DNA of 64,000 nt from Enoplolaimus lenunculus (GCA_030248215.1 JASANG010003130.1:474170-538169); one strand, 5' to 3'. Positions 1 through 13,270 are shown, numbered from the stretch's first letter. A program made the numbers and translations. Notes: generated by a model from the letters alone, not told the origin.

Positions 1-238
1 GCAAATTATATATAAACCATCGAAAAGCTAAAACCTGATTTATTATAGTAATTGTTGCATTTAAGTCGAATGCAGCATTATCGCGATGGGCCCAAAATAA
101 ACTAGCCCGTAAGGATTTTATGCCAGTTGATAAAATCTAATGTGAGCTAATTGCATGCAATGCATATTGTTTATACACTACTTAAATCCAGATTAGTCAA
201 TGCAAAGACAAATACATTTAATGCAATTTTCACAGTAT

Positions 239-690
239 ATACTGTAGTGACCCGAATAAGAGGGGGGACTGATGTTTATTTGGCCTCTCCAGAAGGTACC
301 CCCCTTGTTATTGGGTTACGGACTGTTATTTATTCTTAACCCACGCTCCACCGCCTTTCGTTACTACTGATATATATGCGGTACTGCAGTTATCCGTTGA
401 ATTAAACGTTTATTTGTTTTGTGTCAATAACTTGTGCGATAATACAAGGATACACTTAGGAATGTACTTTCAAAATTTAAGTACGCTTTAAAGTTTCGAA
501 CTCAAATTATTCGGTCCTGGAGTCATTTATGCGCTGCAATTGAGGTTAATTGACATTTATGGACTCTAGTTAGGGTTTAGGGACTCTGTCCGCTTACGGA
601 CTCTTATTACCTATATAAACTCCTATTGATTCGGAATCAAAATGGGGACCCTCCTCTTATTACCCCCCTTTTATTCGGGTCAATACAGTA
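239..690 (+). mobile_element. MITE family A copy 1 (CTGTAGTGACCCGAATAAGA ends)
   Basis: About 450 bp with inverted ends: TACTGTAGTGACCCGAATAA at the left and the complement of a matching sequence at the right (TTATTCGGGTCAATACAGTA). TA at both edges suggests a TA target-site duplication, as in Tc1/mariner-type MITEs. No transposase reading frame. Five other copies lie in the window. Confidence 0.75.
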
Positions 691-964
691 TCACGCGTAC
701 ACCTGGCTACAGTGTGCAGCGCACTGAAGCTAGTTTTGCTTCCGTGTGCATCGTACTATTCTCACAAGTTACTTGGTGTACGCATGATATTGCGGAAATT
801 GCGCAAATCTGTAGTGTACATTACAGACACCGTCTCAGGTTGTACCACATACTCGCAGCGCTTTGAAGCCGAACCTATCAGATTTAATATCAACCAAATT
901 ATTCTGGTTTACTATTAGCTGGCAAAGTTTTTTAACAACTTGAAAACTACTAAAAGCTTCCACG
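691..964. other. No gene seen
   Basis: Overlapping short frames only, without recognisable product or codon signal. Confidence 0.5.
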
Positions 965-1280
965 CTAGCCTAAACCTAGCCTAAGTTATGAATACCAAAA
1001 TTTTAAAATTTCAAAAACTATTCAGAAGGATGTGTAGTGTGTACTAGAAGCAAAAGATTGTTTCAAATAGTATATGAGATTGTCTGTACCTATAAAAATA
1101 ATATACCTCTGTGACCGCGCCAAGCCCGCTAGCTGAAACCTAAACCTGAGCTTTGAATACTAAAATCTTAAAATTTTCAATACTATTCATGCAACTGCGT
1201 ATTTACAACAACGAAAAGATTGTTTCAAGTGCTATATATTTTCTGTACTTAAAAAGTAATATACCTCTGTGACCGCGCCG
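965..1280. repeat. Two-copy tandem duplication, about 160 bp unit
   Basis: Both copies run from CCTAAACCT through AAAATTTTAAAATTT-like sequence and AAGATTGTTTCAA to AATATACCTCTGTGACCGCG. The copies are clearly diverged, so the duplication is not recent. Confidence 0.65.
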
Positions 1281-1496
1281 ACTACATCTTAAGGCGGCAT
1301 GTTTTAAAGTTACGCCCTGAACATGTGGTTTGGCTTCATTGCAGCTGCTTTTCTGTAACGATAATTACACGTTTTATAGGTACAAAGAAACCTGACATTT
1401 AAAAACTTCTTGCACGAACATCGTAACGACAACTAAGCTGTGCCGCAATTTGAGCAAACTTAAACTAGTAATCATTACGTGAGTATACAGGTTTCA

Positions 1497-2025
1497 AAAA
1501 GATGCAATGGAAATTCAAATTTGTAAACCGTATGTTTTCTCAAAATCTTTCAAAAAAGACGCAATGGAAATTCAAATTTGTAAACCGTATGTTTTCTCAA
1601 AATCTTTCAAAAAAGACGCAATGGAAATTCAAATTTGTAAACCGTATGTTTTCTCAAAATCTTTCAAAAAGAAGAAATTCCCAAAGTATGTTCTCAAAAT
1701 CTTTCAAAAAAGACGCAATGGAAATTCAAATTTGAATACCAATAAAAAAAAAAAAGAAAAATTCAAATTTGAAACTTGTTTTCTCAAAATCTTTCAAAAA
1801 AGACGCAATGGAAATTCAAACTTGTAAGCCGTATGTTTTCTCAAAATCTTTCAAAAAGACGCAATGGAAATTCAAACTTGTAAGCCGTATGTTTTCTCAA
1901 AATCTTTCAAAAAAGACGCAATGGAAATTCAAATTTGTAAACCGTATGTTTTCTCAAAATCTTTCAAAAAAGATGCAATGGAAATTCAAATTTGTAAATC
2001 GTATGTTTTCTTAAAATCTGGACAT
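1497..2025. repeat. Minisatellite, about 57-bp unit, roughly 9 copies
   Basis: The unit runs ATGGAAATTCAAATTTGTAA, CCGTATGTTTTCTCAAAATC, TTTCAAAAAAGACGCA. The third and fourth gaps are irregular (1675-1790), with a poly-A interruption. Because 57 is divisible by three, two frames stay open across the array; these look incidental rather than genic. Confidence 0.9.
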
Positions 2026-2661
2026 TTTAGGGCAAACAGAAACTGAAGTTGAGCGAATATGCATTAAAAATGATTTTGAATCTCGTCAGAACCAGAAGCT
2101 CATCGATATATCAAGTTTTACAGCAATAACATTTTGCTCGGTACCAACAGTATATATTTTATTAAAAAATATATACATAATTCGCAATTTCCGCCTTTGA
2201 TACTGATATAAAGTTATAAACTATTCGTAGCGATATAGTGCAGAATATTAAATACTGTGGCAAGAAAACTTGGTGATTTTAATATACAAATAAAATGCTA
2301 TTCAAACAGTTCTTCGAAGGTTTGAGGTATATCCGATAACCGCAAATGACCAAGAAACGCATCTATGCAACTTAATTACGTTTCGGTCAAATCAAAGATT
2401 ATTATCACTCGTGTGAAGCTCACAGCTTCTAAAGCTTATTCATTGGAAATAATTTGCTAAATACTATTCTGAGATGCGGCTCAGTCAATATACGACTCGA
2501 AAAAGAAAGTAAATCTATTATAAAGCATAATATATGCACACCATGACAATTTTGAAATTATAGCAAAATATCCATTTTCAATATATATACTTTTCCATTT
2601 AAAAAATAAAGAAATTAAGATTTTTAGCTAGGAAGAATATCAAACACAAAGATTGGAGTTT

Positions 2662-2855
2662 TGTTGCGCTATACGTTTGTTGACGTCCAGCGCCATCCCG
2701 TTGCCCGTCCGGCACCGTCCGTCACCGTGCGTCAACGTCCGTCACCATACGGTATCGTGCGTGCGTAATTCACGTACGAAACCGCGCAGTGACGTACGGC
2801 GACAGACGGCACAAGACGGATACGGACAGCGCCGTATAACGAGTATAGCGCTACA
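2662..2855. mobile_element. CpG-rich hairpin element (family H) copy 1
   Basis: Ends GTTGCGCTATACG and CGAGTATAGCGCTAC are inverted. The body is unusually GC- and CpG-rich for this window, with CGTCCGTCACCG-like runs on the left and complementary ACGGCGACAGACGG on the right, so the whole can fold. Related sequences lie at 40177-40315 and near 51967-52060. Confidence 0.6.
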
Positions 2856-3225
2856 CTAATATATCAGCAATCTGTAAACAAAAGGAGTTTTCAATCACTT
2901 TTTAAGACCAATATTATTGGTTCTACTTCTGTATATGCGATTAAATCTAATTCTGGTAATAAAGAATATATTAAAGATTTTAGAAATTAAACTTTTTGTC
3001 TACTATTGCAAAACTTTCATTCATACAGCTATATCTGACCCTGGAGGGTTAAAATTAGGCTAAACAGATGTACCTGAGGCCAAAAATGAATGCAATTTAT
3101 GCAATTTCCTAGTTGCAAATTGTCAACAAACTTGTAATTAAGTTTTTATATTAAAGTTTAAGTTAGGTGCCAAATTTTAGCTATATAAGTCTAGGTTATA
3201 GAGAAATTTGTGTAAATTTTGTTGT

Positions 3226-3420
3226 CCCATGTATAGACCAGGGCCTGATCGTTTTCTGGCGGGGCTGTAATAAAGTTTAAGCTTTAGACTAACTTTTTCG
3301 CTTAGGTTTAATAGTCTTAGGCTTAGACTCAGAAATAGGCTCATCCTTACGGTTAGGCTTAGGCTTAGGCTTAAGAATATGCTTGCACTAGTGTTCCGGC
3401 CCTGTTCTATATATGGGCCA
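3226..3420. mobile_element. Hairpin MITE family C copy (TTAGGC-rich core)
   Basis: Inverted ends CCCATGTATAGACCAGGGCC and, on the other strand, TGGCCCATATATAGAACAGG. The core is built of degenerate TTAGGC units. No coding capacity. Confidence 0.65.
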
Positions 3421-3934
3421 TTTTGTTGTATTTTTCTTTTCCTATTGATAATACCTATAATAATGACAAATTATCCGTTGCTTTTTAATACAGGAATAAA
3501 GATAACTTGAGCTGATGTTGCTACTTAAGGCAGTGACAATTGAGCATATTTCAAAAGAGGTATTCGTACTTCATTTAGTTTCGTGTCTACAGTAGTGTTA
3601 ACTTGATGGCACACAAGTCTCACACTTTTTACTTTATTATTTTACGAATCCGAAGCTTGAACCTAAGCCAAGCCTATTCTCAACATTTGATTATCATTAG
3701 TCTGCCTGTAAAAACTATACATTCACTGAAATGTAGCTTTTCATGAAGAAAGAAAATTAGAATTTTTGGTAAATTAACTCATAAGTCGAAAATTTATAAA
3801 AAATGTGATGTTAATTTAATTTAACATTTCGAAAGTAATGCAAGTTGCATGTGTAAACATCTAGAAGAAACTATTTTGCAACACAGTTCAGTGATAGCAT
3901 TCTGAGTTTCATTTTGTTCTAAATTTCAAAACCT

Positions 3935-4082
3935 GCCCATGTACAAGCCTGAACGTTTTTCTGCGGGACTGTAATACAATAAGCTTAAAGTTTAGACTAA
4001 CTTTTTTGCTTACGTTTAGGCTTAGGCTTAAGCTTAGGAATATGCTTTATACTACAGTTCCGGCGTTGTTCTATTCATGGGC
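3935..4082. mobile_element. Hairpin MITE family C copy
   Basis: Begins GCCCATGTACAAGCCTGAAC and ends GTTGTTCTATTCATGGGC, with a TTAGGCTTAGGC core; a close relative of the 3226-3420 copy about 500 bp away. Confidence 0.6.
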
Positions 4083-7000
4083 TTATATTTCAAAACCTGT
4101 ATGCGTGTAGCCAAGGCGGTCTGGGGTTCTAGACCTGAAATCAATGAACCAAGAAACGTTTTGCGACTATTGCAAAACGATTTGATACTGTGCGTTAGGA
4201 CACACCAATTTGAAAATTGTGTCAATTTTTAAAACCGGCAAACCACTGTAGACGGTACAAACATGTTTTCACTGAAAATCAAATTCTCCCGTCAGATGTT
4301 AGAGATCCAAGAAAGTTTTGCAATATATAAAACAAAATTAGATTTTGAATAATGCATCACAGATTTCACAATACTGTTTGCCTACCAACTAGCAACCATG
4401 CTGTCGAATACAACAGATGAAATAAAGTTCTTCCAAGTGGAAATATCGCATGAATCGCTAAATTATTGAACCACATTCGTATTTGATTTTTTAAAACATG
4501 CCAAAATTAAAAAAAACTTCACGCTCTTCGTTTAAAAAGACGCAAAGGCTAACTAACTATAATGCTAATAGTAAAAGGCTAACTTGCAAGTCTTGCAATC
4601 TGTAAGGGGCATATTGGAATTTCAAATGACACAGAACCCATGAGCTCAAAACTTTTGAATTGAAACACCTAAAGCGACTTTCTTCTCATATACCAAAACA
4701 GTCCGAAAGTACTTTATCAGCGATTCTAGCTGTCTGAATTTTGAACAGCTTAGTGTGGCATTGGTGGACCCCCACCCCATCCTGCTTAGTGTCCTTTCGA
4801 ATGCCAAAGGTTCAAGTAAGCCGCAGCCTTTCCCTGAGAGTAAAGCAAACGCAAAAAGACGCAATTCAACTCAGCGCCTCGCTTTTACACAATAATATAC
4901 ACGAAAAATATAGATTTGCTGCAGTCCATATAAGATCACAAAAAGTGAAGGTATATATTCAAGACTTAAAAGATTGAAATTTAATTGAAATTTTCAGGGG
5001 AGGTTATGAGGAGCCAAATCGGCGTTTATGTTCCGATATAGTAAAACTAGAGCGGGTCCTGTAAATTTGGACCAATATAACTTTAACAATGTAACAACCA
5101 AACCATATTCCTAAGTAATCCTCCTCAGCGCAATAAACACAAGTCTAAAACAACGATTAGCCTAAGCCGAAGCAAAAATAGTCTAAAATTGAAGCCTAGT
5201 CTATTTCGGTCTAGTGAGAAGACGGGCACTAGTGGATCCAGTAGAGGGCGGCTGGGCGTAGGCCCCTCGCCAGAAATTTTTTTGTAATAAAATAGTAAGA
5301 TGCTTCTACCTTTCAATTTTACGCCTCAGAAAGTTTTTCTGTAAAATTTTATGTGGTCCTTACATTACAATTTTTCCCCTCAGAAAATTTTTTGGTTAAA
5401 AATTGCGTTTCAAAACATTTAACAGCCTGACCCCAGTCAGAAATTTATGGATTCGCCGCCGAAAGCAGGGCCACCACTAAAAGTAACATGGGCTGTTGTT
5501 TGTACGACTTATCGTAAGTACATTTCAATGTGGTTCTTTCTTCTTGGAACGTGACGACTCATGTATATATAGTTCGAGGGAATGGTGACACTCGAAAGAA
5601 TCGGAGACAAACCAAACCAACTCAATTTCATGTGGTGAACGCAACTATTTATTAGCCACTAGCAATCTTCTTAACAGAATACCCAGCAATATTGAAGCAG
5701 TTGCATAATGAAAACTATTTATACAATTGTATGTTGTACGCTCGTAGCAATCAGCGTGCGGTTCAGGGTGGTTCCCTTGAGGCAACAAGTTATACAATAT
5801 CAGAAACAAAAATTGATGTTTGGAAACCCAAAAAAACGAAAAATCCAGTTTCAGATTTGCCTACTCTGACTTGTTCAAAGTAAACATTGCAAATCATATG
5901 TTAATAGGTTGAATTCAGTGAATTGCGCGAAAGATGCAATTATTTTACCATTTTAGCAAATGAAAACGCAAAATGGTTCCTACACTTTGTTGTAGGCGAT
6001 ATATCCGTCATCCATTTGGATCTATCAATGCCAAAACAACTGCAAAATTTCAAGCTTTTAAAAATGGCTGATATAAAAACAGGCTGGCTAGATTGTGAAC
6101 AAAGGCGCAGATTCTGTTAAATATGATGAGCTTTGTACGACCATGATCGAATTGTCTAGTCTTGGTTTCTCAATAGAATCTAAGATCAGTTGCACGTTTA
6201 TAGATATATTTCAATTTTAAATGCTACAAATTATACGGTTTACCTACTATTCAGTAGAACGAAACCGGAAGTCACTGGTTAAGATTGTTGCAAGGACTAG
6301 TCAACACTGCCAGCTGAGCAATTTCAATAGCGGATATGATTTCAGCAACCAAAGTAAGCAAAAATTCTGTTGAATTGGGCTCATAATGTTCTCATGTAAA
6401 GCTATAAAAATAACAATGTTCCAGAGAATAGCAGTTTGGAAAGCAGACACTTGAATATCTAAAATCACGACCGAATTGTCGGAGTTCGTTTCCGAGTTGG
6501 GGTCGAGTGTTACAAAGTTGTAAGTCTTTTCAAGAAGCAGAATATTAATTGAAACATATATTCGAATACAATGAATTTATTCTTCAACAATTTACGCACC
6601 TGTTGCATTTTACTTTCTTAACAAATTAAGAAGACCTGTCGAAAACCAATACACTTATACTTTCGCCACAAGAATATATATTTCCACATTTATGAGAGAT
6701 TTCCTCAGTGACGGATCCAGGGAGGATTGAGGGATGCATCTCCCACCGGCCTTGCCGAGTTAGATTTTAAAATGAAAATAGTTCATTTGAATGTCACAAT
6801 ATAGCAAATTATAATGAAAGCTAACCCGGCAGTTGTGAAGCGCAACATGCAAATTGCTCGCAAAACTACAGCGAGCGAACACGGCCGACACAAACTAGCC
6901 AACTAGGTTACAAGTATGTCGACGTTACAGCACAAATTAAAAATTGTTTCGCCGTCACCGCAATTGTTCGTCATGTTAAGCGCGAAAGGTTTGCTAAAAA

Positions 7001-8383
7001 CGCACTGCAAACCTGAACATTTTCGGAATGGAAAAAGTATCATCCACGGCCAAAAAATTCAATACACGCAACTGGATTTCCTTCGTTACTGCAATTTGGA
7101 GCTGTTAAATACTTGATGAGTAAAGGGTTTTTCGAAAAAAACACGAATGGTTTGTGCCTGACAGTGTTTTCAAGCTGTATAATGAATATCTGGCGCTAAA
7201 TAATTTTGAAAATTAAAATGGTGCGTTTACGAGGTGCGGTCACATGGTATTTCTTTCAAGTTAAACAAAACATGAAAAAAACTGGCTCTGAAGCTAAATA
7301 CATCAAGCTTAGTACAATTCGCCTTCGTTCAAGCTTCAAACGATACATAAGAGAAAGTTTTTCATTTTAATGCTGTTTAACATTTATTACGGTCGTGCTC
7401 CGTATCCCTGACCATTTAAGGGACTGTTTGTTAAGTTAACGTCATATGACGTACATATTTTGTCGTCAGACCCGCTATTTAAATCACAATATTTTGTGTT
7501 AACGTCAAATCAACATGGACAAAACGTGTATTGTTGTTTGAAAGCGCGTTTTTAACAAATCTTTCGATATTTCAAGAGCGACAAATCGTGTTTTACCATG
7601 GCATGGTTAGCGGAAAACCTTCCCCATGTCCCTGGATCCATCATTGCTCATCCGTGATGGTACGCTTTTAAACTTAAGTTAACCGACTAAGAGGAGCTTA
7701 AACGAAATTTAGCCTTGCATATATCTGATGTTGCTAGTTTTTATAAATAGGTAAAACAAGTCATATACGGCAAAAACTCAAAAACTGCGCTATATTTCCA
7801 CTCTTAACTGGATAGCTTTTTACATAAGAAGTTTGCGTATATATCTATCTATATATGTATATACATAGATATATATTTAAAACTTTGGTTTGCGAGAAGA
7901 GGGACCAGCTCCGAATAACGACCCAAATATAGGTTCTTGAAACTAAAATTAGTATATCGTTAACGATTATTTAAAAGATGGCAGTGGCATCACCTGATAA
8001 GAACTATTTTGTGTGAGGGACGAGCGCAGCGTCATTGGCCACATTCCTCTGCTACGCCCCTGGTACAACCTACAGGGTTTGCTTATGGCAATCTTGGCAA
8101 TCTTGCGTGGAACTTTATTTATCGCAAACACAACTTCTCATTCCATGCACAAAACTACGAAAGGTTCAATCGGCTGTGACGTCTCTCTTACAAGGACTTC
8201 ACAGTAAACAAACGGCGAATTTGATTAATAAATTGTTCCCATCTTCATGTTTTCTGTTGTTCTTAAACAAAAACCGGCATATATATATGTTAACTATATG
8301 GGTTCGCCCTTTAAACTTAAGCCTACAGCTCCTAAAACTAAACCCTAAACATAAGCTTAAGCCTCCCCGTATTGCTTAGAGTG
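4083..8383. other. Unassigned AT-rich DNA
   Basis: Short open frames (for example 4741-4977, 6916-7116 and 8035-8379, plus strand) resemble nothing I recognise and have no convincing splice context. A degenerate element with hAT-like features may span 5190-5475. CAGTGACGGATCCAGG at 6708 is a lone hAT-MITE-type end. A TATATA-rich stretch lies at 7840-7880. Confidence 0.5.
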
Positions 8384-8500
8384 CACTGCAAAAGATGGTG
8401 CGTCAAATTGACTCTCCGAAATAGGCTTTTCCGGACTACACAAACTGTGTCAAATTCGACTCTACCAGAGTCAAATTCGACTCCATATTATAAAGTGTGG
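8384..8500. mobile_element. Palindromic MITE family B, half copy
   Basis: Begins CACTGCAAAAGATGGTG and continues GTCAAATTGACTCTCCGAAA. The mirrored right half seen in the 31.6 and 40.45 kb copies is missing. Confidence 0.55.
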
Positions 8501-10327
8501 GTAGGGCCCTACAATTAACATGGGCCCGAAGACCAATATCAGTTGGTTGCTTGTTTACACTTCATATCACAACAAGACTTTCAATTTTTATCTGTTATAC
8601 CAAAACAAGGCAGGCAATTTGCAATGTTTAGTAGGATCGTTGCTCCCATTTAATGCCAAATCAACTGCATAAATTGCAGAACACTCCACAGACATCGCTG
8701 ACAGGAGCATCAGGTAAAATCGCACTGCAGAATCTATGCCACTGATTTTCTCTTTTATAGAAAAAGTAACAAATTTCGCTGCATAACGAATCGTTTAGAC
8801 TACTCTATTAATGAGTTTTACCAGAGTGGGGATGGCGATTAGAAACGTTTTCGTAAGGCATGCGTTATAACCTATCCGCCAAGATTACAAAAATTAGGCA
8901 TAAAATGTCAGAAAAATGACTTAAAAATTAAAAAATTACATCAGCACATATTTTGCATAACTTGGCAACAGAAAAATAAAGCATACAGTTGACGACAGTC
9001 ATTCTGCAATTTAAGGCAGAAAAACGTAGTAAGAAATGCTTTGGATACCAAAGCAACCTTTTCGGTAATGGAATTTCAAGCTTTGAGACTAAAAACCGTT
9101 TTACGACAATCAACAAAGGGTACACAGTGGTGAAAACGAACGGCTAAAGAATGTTGATTGTCGTCATTATTGATAAAATACAACTTCAGCTATTAAGAAA
9201 TAGTTCAACTTTTCATGTTCGCTAATTTGATTTGAAGAAATGCTGCCGTCATCGTTTCGGCCCCATTTTAGATTTATTTTTAATGTGTTTTTGGCTAAAA
9301 TTTCTATCAGTGAAATTTTTTTGTATGTTTTAAAATTTGTCTTGTGGTAGGAACTACAATATCAACAAAATCGAACTTTTGAAAAATTCGTAAATATATG
9401 TGAAATGAACCCGGAAAAAGAGATTCCTATGTAAGTAGCAAAATTGCTTATAATGGGACCATTTTTGGACAAACGCACGCTACAGGATATTAGAAGCTCA
9501 ACGATTTTATAGCGACTTTTCGCAATTCCTTGCTTTTAATTGCACAAAAAAGTCTCTTAAAACATGGCAAATTTGTTCTTGTATTTTAGCTGAAACAATT
9601 AGGAATATTTTTGATGTCTATGATTTTTAGCCTGTGTACCACCAGACGTAGCCAGAAATCGACATATTTTGCTACAGACCGAGAAAAATACAAAACGCAG
9701 GGTTTTTCGCATTTGACATTTTTTGCTAAGTTTAAAATAACACATTTCGCTTTTATGAAAACCTTTCAAACATCGAAAACTGGCTCATGATTAATACACA
9801 CTCACTTAGTAGTGGACGTATTATTTCAAGTTTTCCTTCGGCTCTTGCAGAAAATCGACCTTCGCGTTTGGTAGAATTTTTGTCGGAAGTTCTACCAAAT
9901 TTGATAAATGAAATTGTTCATACTTTTATATAAGCTGCTGCAGACATTTTCAAAAAATATAGGCTTAAAAACATTTTTTGACAATACTTAATGGCAAACT
10001 ATAAGCTGATAAAATTAGCAAACTCAAAATTTTATTACTTATTTGGCTTTATCTCCGGTAACGGTTTTTTCACCTCCTACAATACCCTGCTATAGAATAC
10101 TGCGAAAGTTTGTGATTTTTGTGCTTTACACTAATCACCAAATCCGCGCTAAGTCCGTTTCTCAATGACGCTATTCGCTCTGGTTAAGAATTACTGTCGT
10201 ATTCTTCTTTTATTCTCTCAAACCGATACCAAACTAGTAAATACCGATAACAATAACAAATCAATGTTATTCTTATAGTAGCCTTTTGCCTGTTTCCTTG
10301 AAACCCGTTAAAACTCGACTAAATTCA
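8501..10327. other. No gene seen
   Basis: AT-rich spacer with no frame, RNA or repeat that I can support. Confidence 0.5.
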
Positions 10328-10578
10328 CACTGTAAATTCCAGTGAGTTGAATAATCAACGCAGAGAGAGAATCAGTTATTTCTGGTCATTACTAAGGTAA
10401 TAAACAGTAAATGTTAACCCCCTCTGAGCGGATTTAATTTCGAGCGCGTTGATTAATTAAGTCGAACAGTTCAATCAATTCAGAATTCTGAGTTATGAAA
10501 GACATAATTCAGAGCTTAGGCTTCTGAGTGGATTCAACTCATTCCTAGTTAAAATCAACTCACTAGAATTTACAGGGT
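10328..10578. mobile_element. MITE with CACTGTAAATTCCAGTGAGT ends
   Basis: About 250 bp; the right end read on the other strand is CCTGTAAATTCTAGTGAGTT. The interior carries several partial mirror blocks (TTGAATAATCAAC, TCTGAGTTATGAAAGACATA). No coding capacity. Confidence 0.7.
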
Positions 10579-11623
10579 AGTTGGATCCAACCACAAGCTC
10601 ACAAATCCCAAGTTCCCGTGAATTTCCAAAACCGTGTAATCCAGGGTACAACTGGAGGTGAAAAACGCCAGAACCGGAGCTAGAGGTAAACGGAACCTGG
10701 CGGAGCGGATGTGATGCGAAATTAGGAAGTAAATATGATGGTTAATTAGTTAATTTTAGCCAATATCTGCAATATGTTGCTAAGTTGTTTGGTTTTACGC
10801 TAATTGCCTGCGCAATTTCGGAAATTCTTTCCTGAAAATTGTGACAAACGTAAAACGAAACGCGCTAAACAGATAAATTTTGCAAAATTATGCAAAATTT
10901 TGCTACCGAAATTGCCGGAACATCCAGCGAAATTTTTACCGGAATTGGGGCCGGAGGCCAATTTTGCGCCGGAGCCGGGCCTCCGGTTGTACCTTAGTGC
11001 AATTTTAACCCCGTTAGTACACAAATTCCCCGATTTTTACGAATTCCAGCCAACTAATCCAGTTGGAATGGCTAACCCCAAGTTTCCCAAAGTTCTCCCA
11101 CTTTAAATAACCATAAACCTCCTGTAACTAGAGTTCCTGTGTACTACCCGCGCAATGCGCTACCCCAAGTCCTTTACATCTCAGCTTCCGTTCCATCGTA
11201 TTCCTAATTACCAAAATAATTCCTAAATTCCAGTTACAAAACTCTAAGCAAACTCCAAAAGACTTATCGTAAATGTAACGTAAACTGTGAAAAATTATAT
11301 AAAAACTCGCTGCAATTTGTAATAATCCAGGACTGATTTGTTGACCTGGTTACCGTGTGGGCGTCTCGACCTAATTTGCATTTCATACCGAGCATGTGCT
11401 CTGTAGAAGCAATGCAAATTTCGGTGCAGACTCTCAACAACAACATAATACCATCCAGCCACAACAACAACAACAACAACGATGCAGGCGCACATATCAT
11501 GATGAAATTCCCTAGCTGTGTGATTGTGTGCAACAATAGCCGATGAGCATTTTTGGAAGAAAACACATAAATCGTGGTTGACAAGCAGCAAGCAGTAGCA
11601 AATATTTCGGGCTCGTATTCCTA
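10579..11623. other. No supported gene; GC-richer patch at 10800-11030
   Basis: Frames of about 75-100 codons exist on both strands over the same patch, which contains CCGGAGGCC-like partial palindromes. Both-strand openness and lack of homology argue against coding. A CAA microsatellite lies at 11450-11480. Confidence 0.45.
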
Positions 11624-12649
11624 TGCGGGGTTCACGTTAAAACTGGTTCGGCGTGGGACATGATTTGTCCCTATTAAAATATTGAGTAACATTTTGTCTA
11701 GTTAATAACCCTATATCACACTTCAAAATGCAGACTTGTCTGCTAATATCACGTGTAGAGATTATACTTTTGTATGTCAATGTCATATGACATCCCAGTT
11801 GTTGTCTGTTAACCTTATAATAGTTTTAAAGATATCTACACATGTAGTACGTAGCTAGTTACCATGTTATGTCGAGTGTCATATGATACTGACAGACAAT
11901 AAAGTTAGTATCATATGACATTAGCTGCTGAACTATGGAGTGATGCCAGAGTATTTTTGGCCCGAAAATTTTGATATTGGTGGGAGAATTCAAGTTTCGG
12001 CGGGAAAGTTCACATTTTGGCTTGAAAATAAAATTTTGACGGAAAAATCCAAATTTTGGCGGGAAATTCATTTTAGTTGAAATTTCAAATTTTGGCGAGA
12101 AATTCAAATTTCGGAGGGAAATTCAAATTTTAGTGGAAAAGTCAAATTTTGGCGGAAATTCAAATTTTGGTACGGAAATTCAAATTTTAGCTGGCACAAT
12201 TCAAATTTTGGCGGGAAACTCAAATTTCAACGGGAAAATTCAAATTTTGGCGGCAAATTTAAATTTTGGCGGGAAACTCAAATTCCAACGGGAACATTCA
12301 AAATTTCGCGGGAAAATTTAAATTTTGGAGGTTAATTCAAAATTTAACGGGAAGTTCAACTTTTAATTCCCATTTTGAGTTGTTCAGAACGCTATATGAT
12401 GCTTTCTGGTAGTCCAACAAAGAGCGAGTGACAGCAATCATTGTACACAGTGTCAAACGTTGTTATAAAGCAGTCTGTTGAATGTCATATGATTGCACTA
12501 AATTTGGAATATCATATGCTTTCACTATAATATACTATATCATGTCACACTAGCACATGTGTGTTTAGTTGACACGGGAGCAGTGGTTGTACAACCAACA
12601 TGGGACTGAGCTTGTCCCACGCTGTCCCAGTTTTAACGTGAAATCCGCA
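11624..12649. mobile_element. About 1-kb inverted-repeat element with an internal minisatellite
   Basis: Ends match over about 45 bp in inverted orientation: TTCACGTTAAAACTGG and GCGTGGGACA at the left, and their complement at 12600-12649. Inside, 11950-12370 is a degenerate array of about 20-25-bp units of the type TTTTGGCGGGAAATTCAAA. Several TCATATGAC palindromes flank the array. Non-autonomous DNA element; family not identified. Confidence 0.75.
11950..12370. repeat. AAATTTTGGCGGGAAATTC minisatellite
   Basis: Roughly 18 degenerate copies of a 20-25-bp unit, with variants GGCGGG, TTAGTGG and TTCAACGGG. It forms the core of the 11624-12649 inverted-repeat element. Confidence 0.8.
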
Positions 12650-12849
12650 CCAGGTCTCGGTATCATCCATATTGGTATTGTTTAAGTATGTTGCAATATC
12701 TTAGTCGATAAATGCCTCTAAACGTTCTCGTAAAGCAGTTGGCCTAATTTGCCCAACGTAGTCACGTACCTCGTTGTGACCAGACTCCACATCAGTAAAA
12801 CAGTAGCTAATAGAAATTCTTCTTCCAACATTGTTTAAAATGTGATTTT

Positions 12850-13200
12850 AAGCACAATTTTGTTAAGATTTCACACATTGCCTTCGCAACAGATCCTTAA
12901 CTGTGACTGCTTCGGGCCACTTCCATAATAAAAGTAAATATACATTTCCCAAATTCCTTTTTGGCATCTTCACCAAATCAACCTCAACATGATCCCATGT
13001 TTTTGTTTACGGTAGTGGATACTTACAGTGGCATGTTTTTACTTTGTCCAAGCTATCCGATTTAACTCTTTGGCACATTTCACATGAGCGGATGTATTCC
13101 GTCACATCTTTTTGTAATCCGTCCCAAGAATAAACTTGTTCATTCGTGTAAATTGTTTTATCACACCCTAATGGCCTATGCGGTTATGATAATCGTTTAG
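12850..13200 (-). pseudogene. Decayed LTR-retrotransposon integrase remnant (Ty3/Gypsy-like)
   Basis: On the minus strand, fragments resemble the H2C2 zinc-binding domain of a retroelement integrase, followed by the opening of the integrase core. The element is broken, with several interruptions; no LTRs, protease or reverse transcriptase were recognised nearby. It looks old. Ty3/Gypsy is the best guess; other integrase-bearing elements are possible. It lies next to the AIMP1 3' end. Confidence 0.5.
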
Positions 13201-13264
13201 AATTCTTTGGTCTGAATGTTTTACGCACTGCTTGAGCGGAAAAAAGCACTCGAGAAAAAATATT

Positions 13265-13270
13265 TTTATT
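13265..13270 (-). promoter_or_regulatory. AATAAA poly(A) signal of AIMP1
   Basis: Plus-strand TTTATT reads AATAAA on the coding strand, about 125 bp after the AIMP1 stop codon, a normal 3' UTR length. Confidence 0.5.

Noticed and set aside
1497-2025. CRISPR-like array
   Set aside because: Units are contiguous with no unique spacers; it is a minisatellite in an animal genome.
6916-7116. Small gene or transposase fragment
   Set aside because: Plausible-looking codons, but no recognised family, no splice context and stops directly after it.
10804-11106. 100-codon gene on the plus strand
   Set aside because: The opposite strand is also open over the same patch, and the translation is low in complexity with no recognisable domain.
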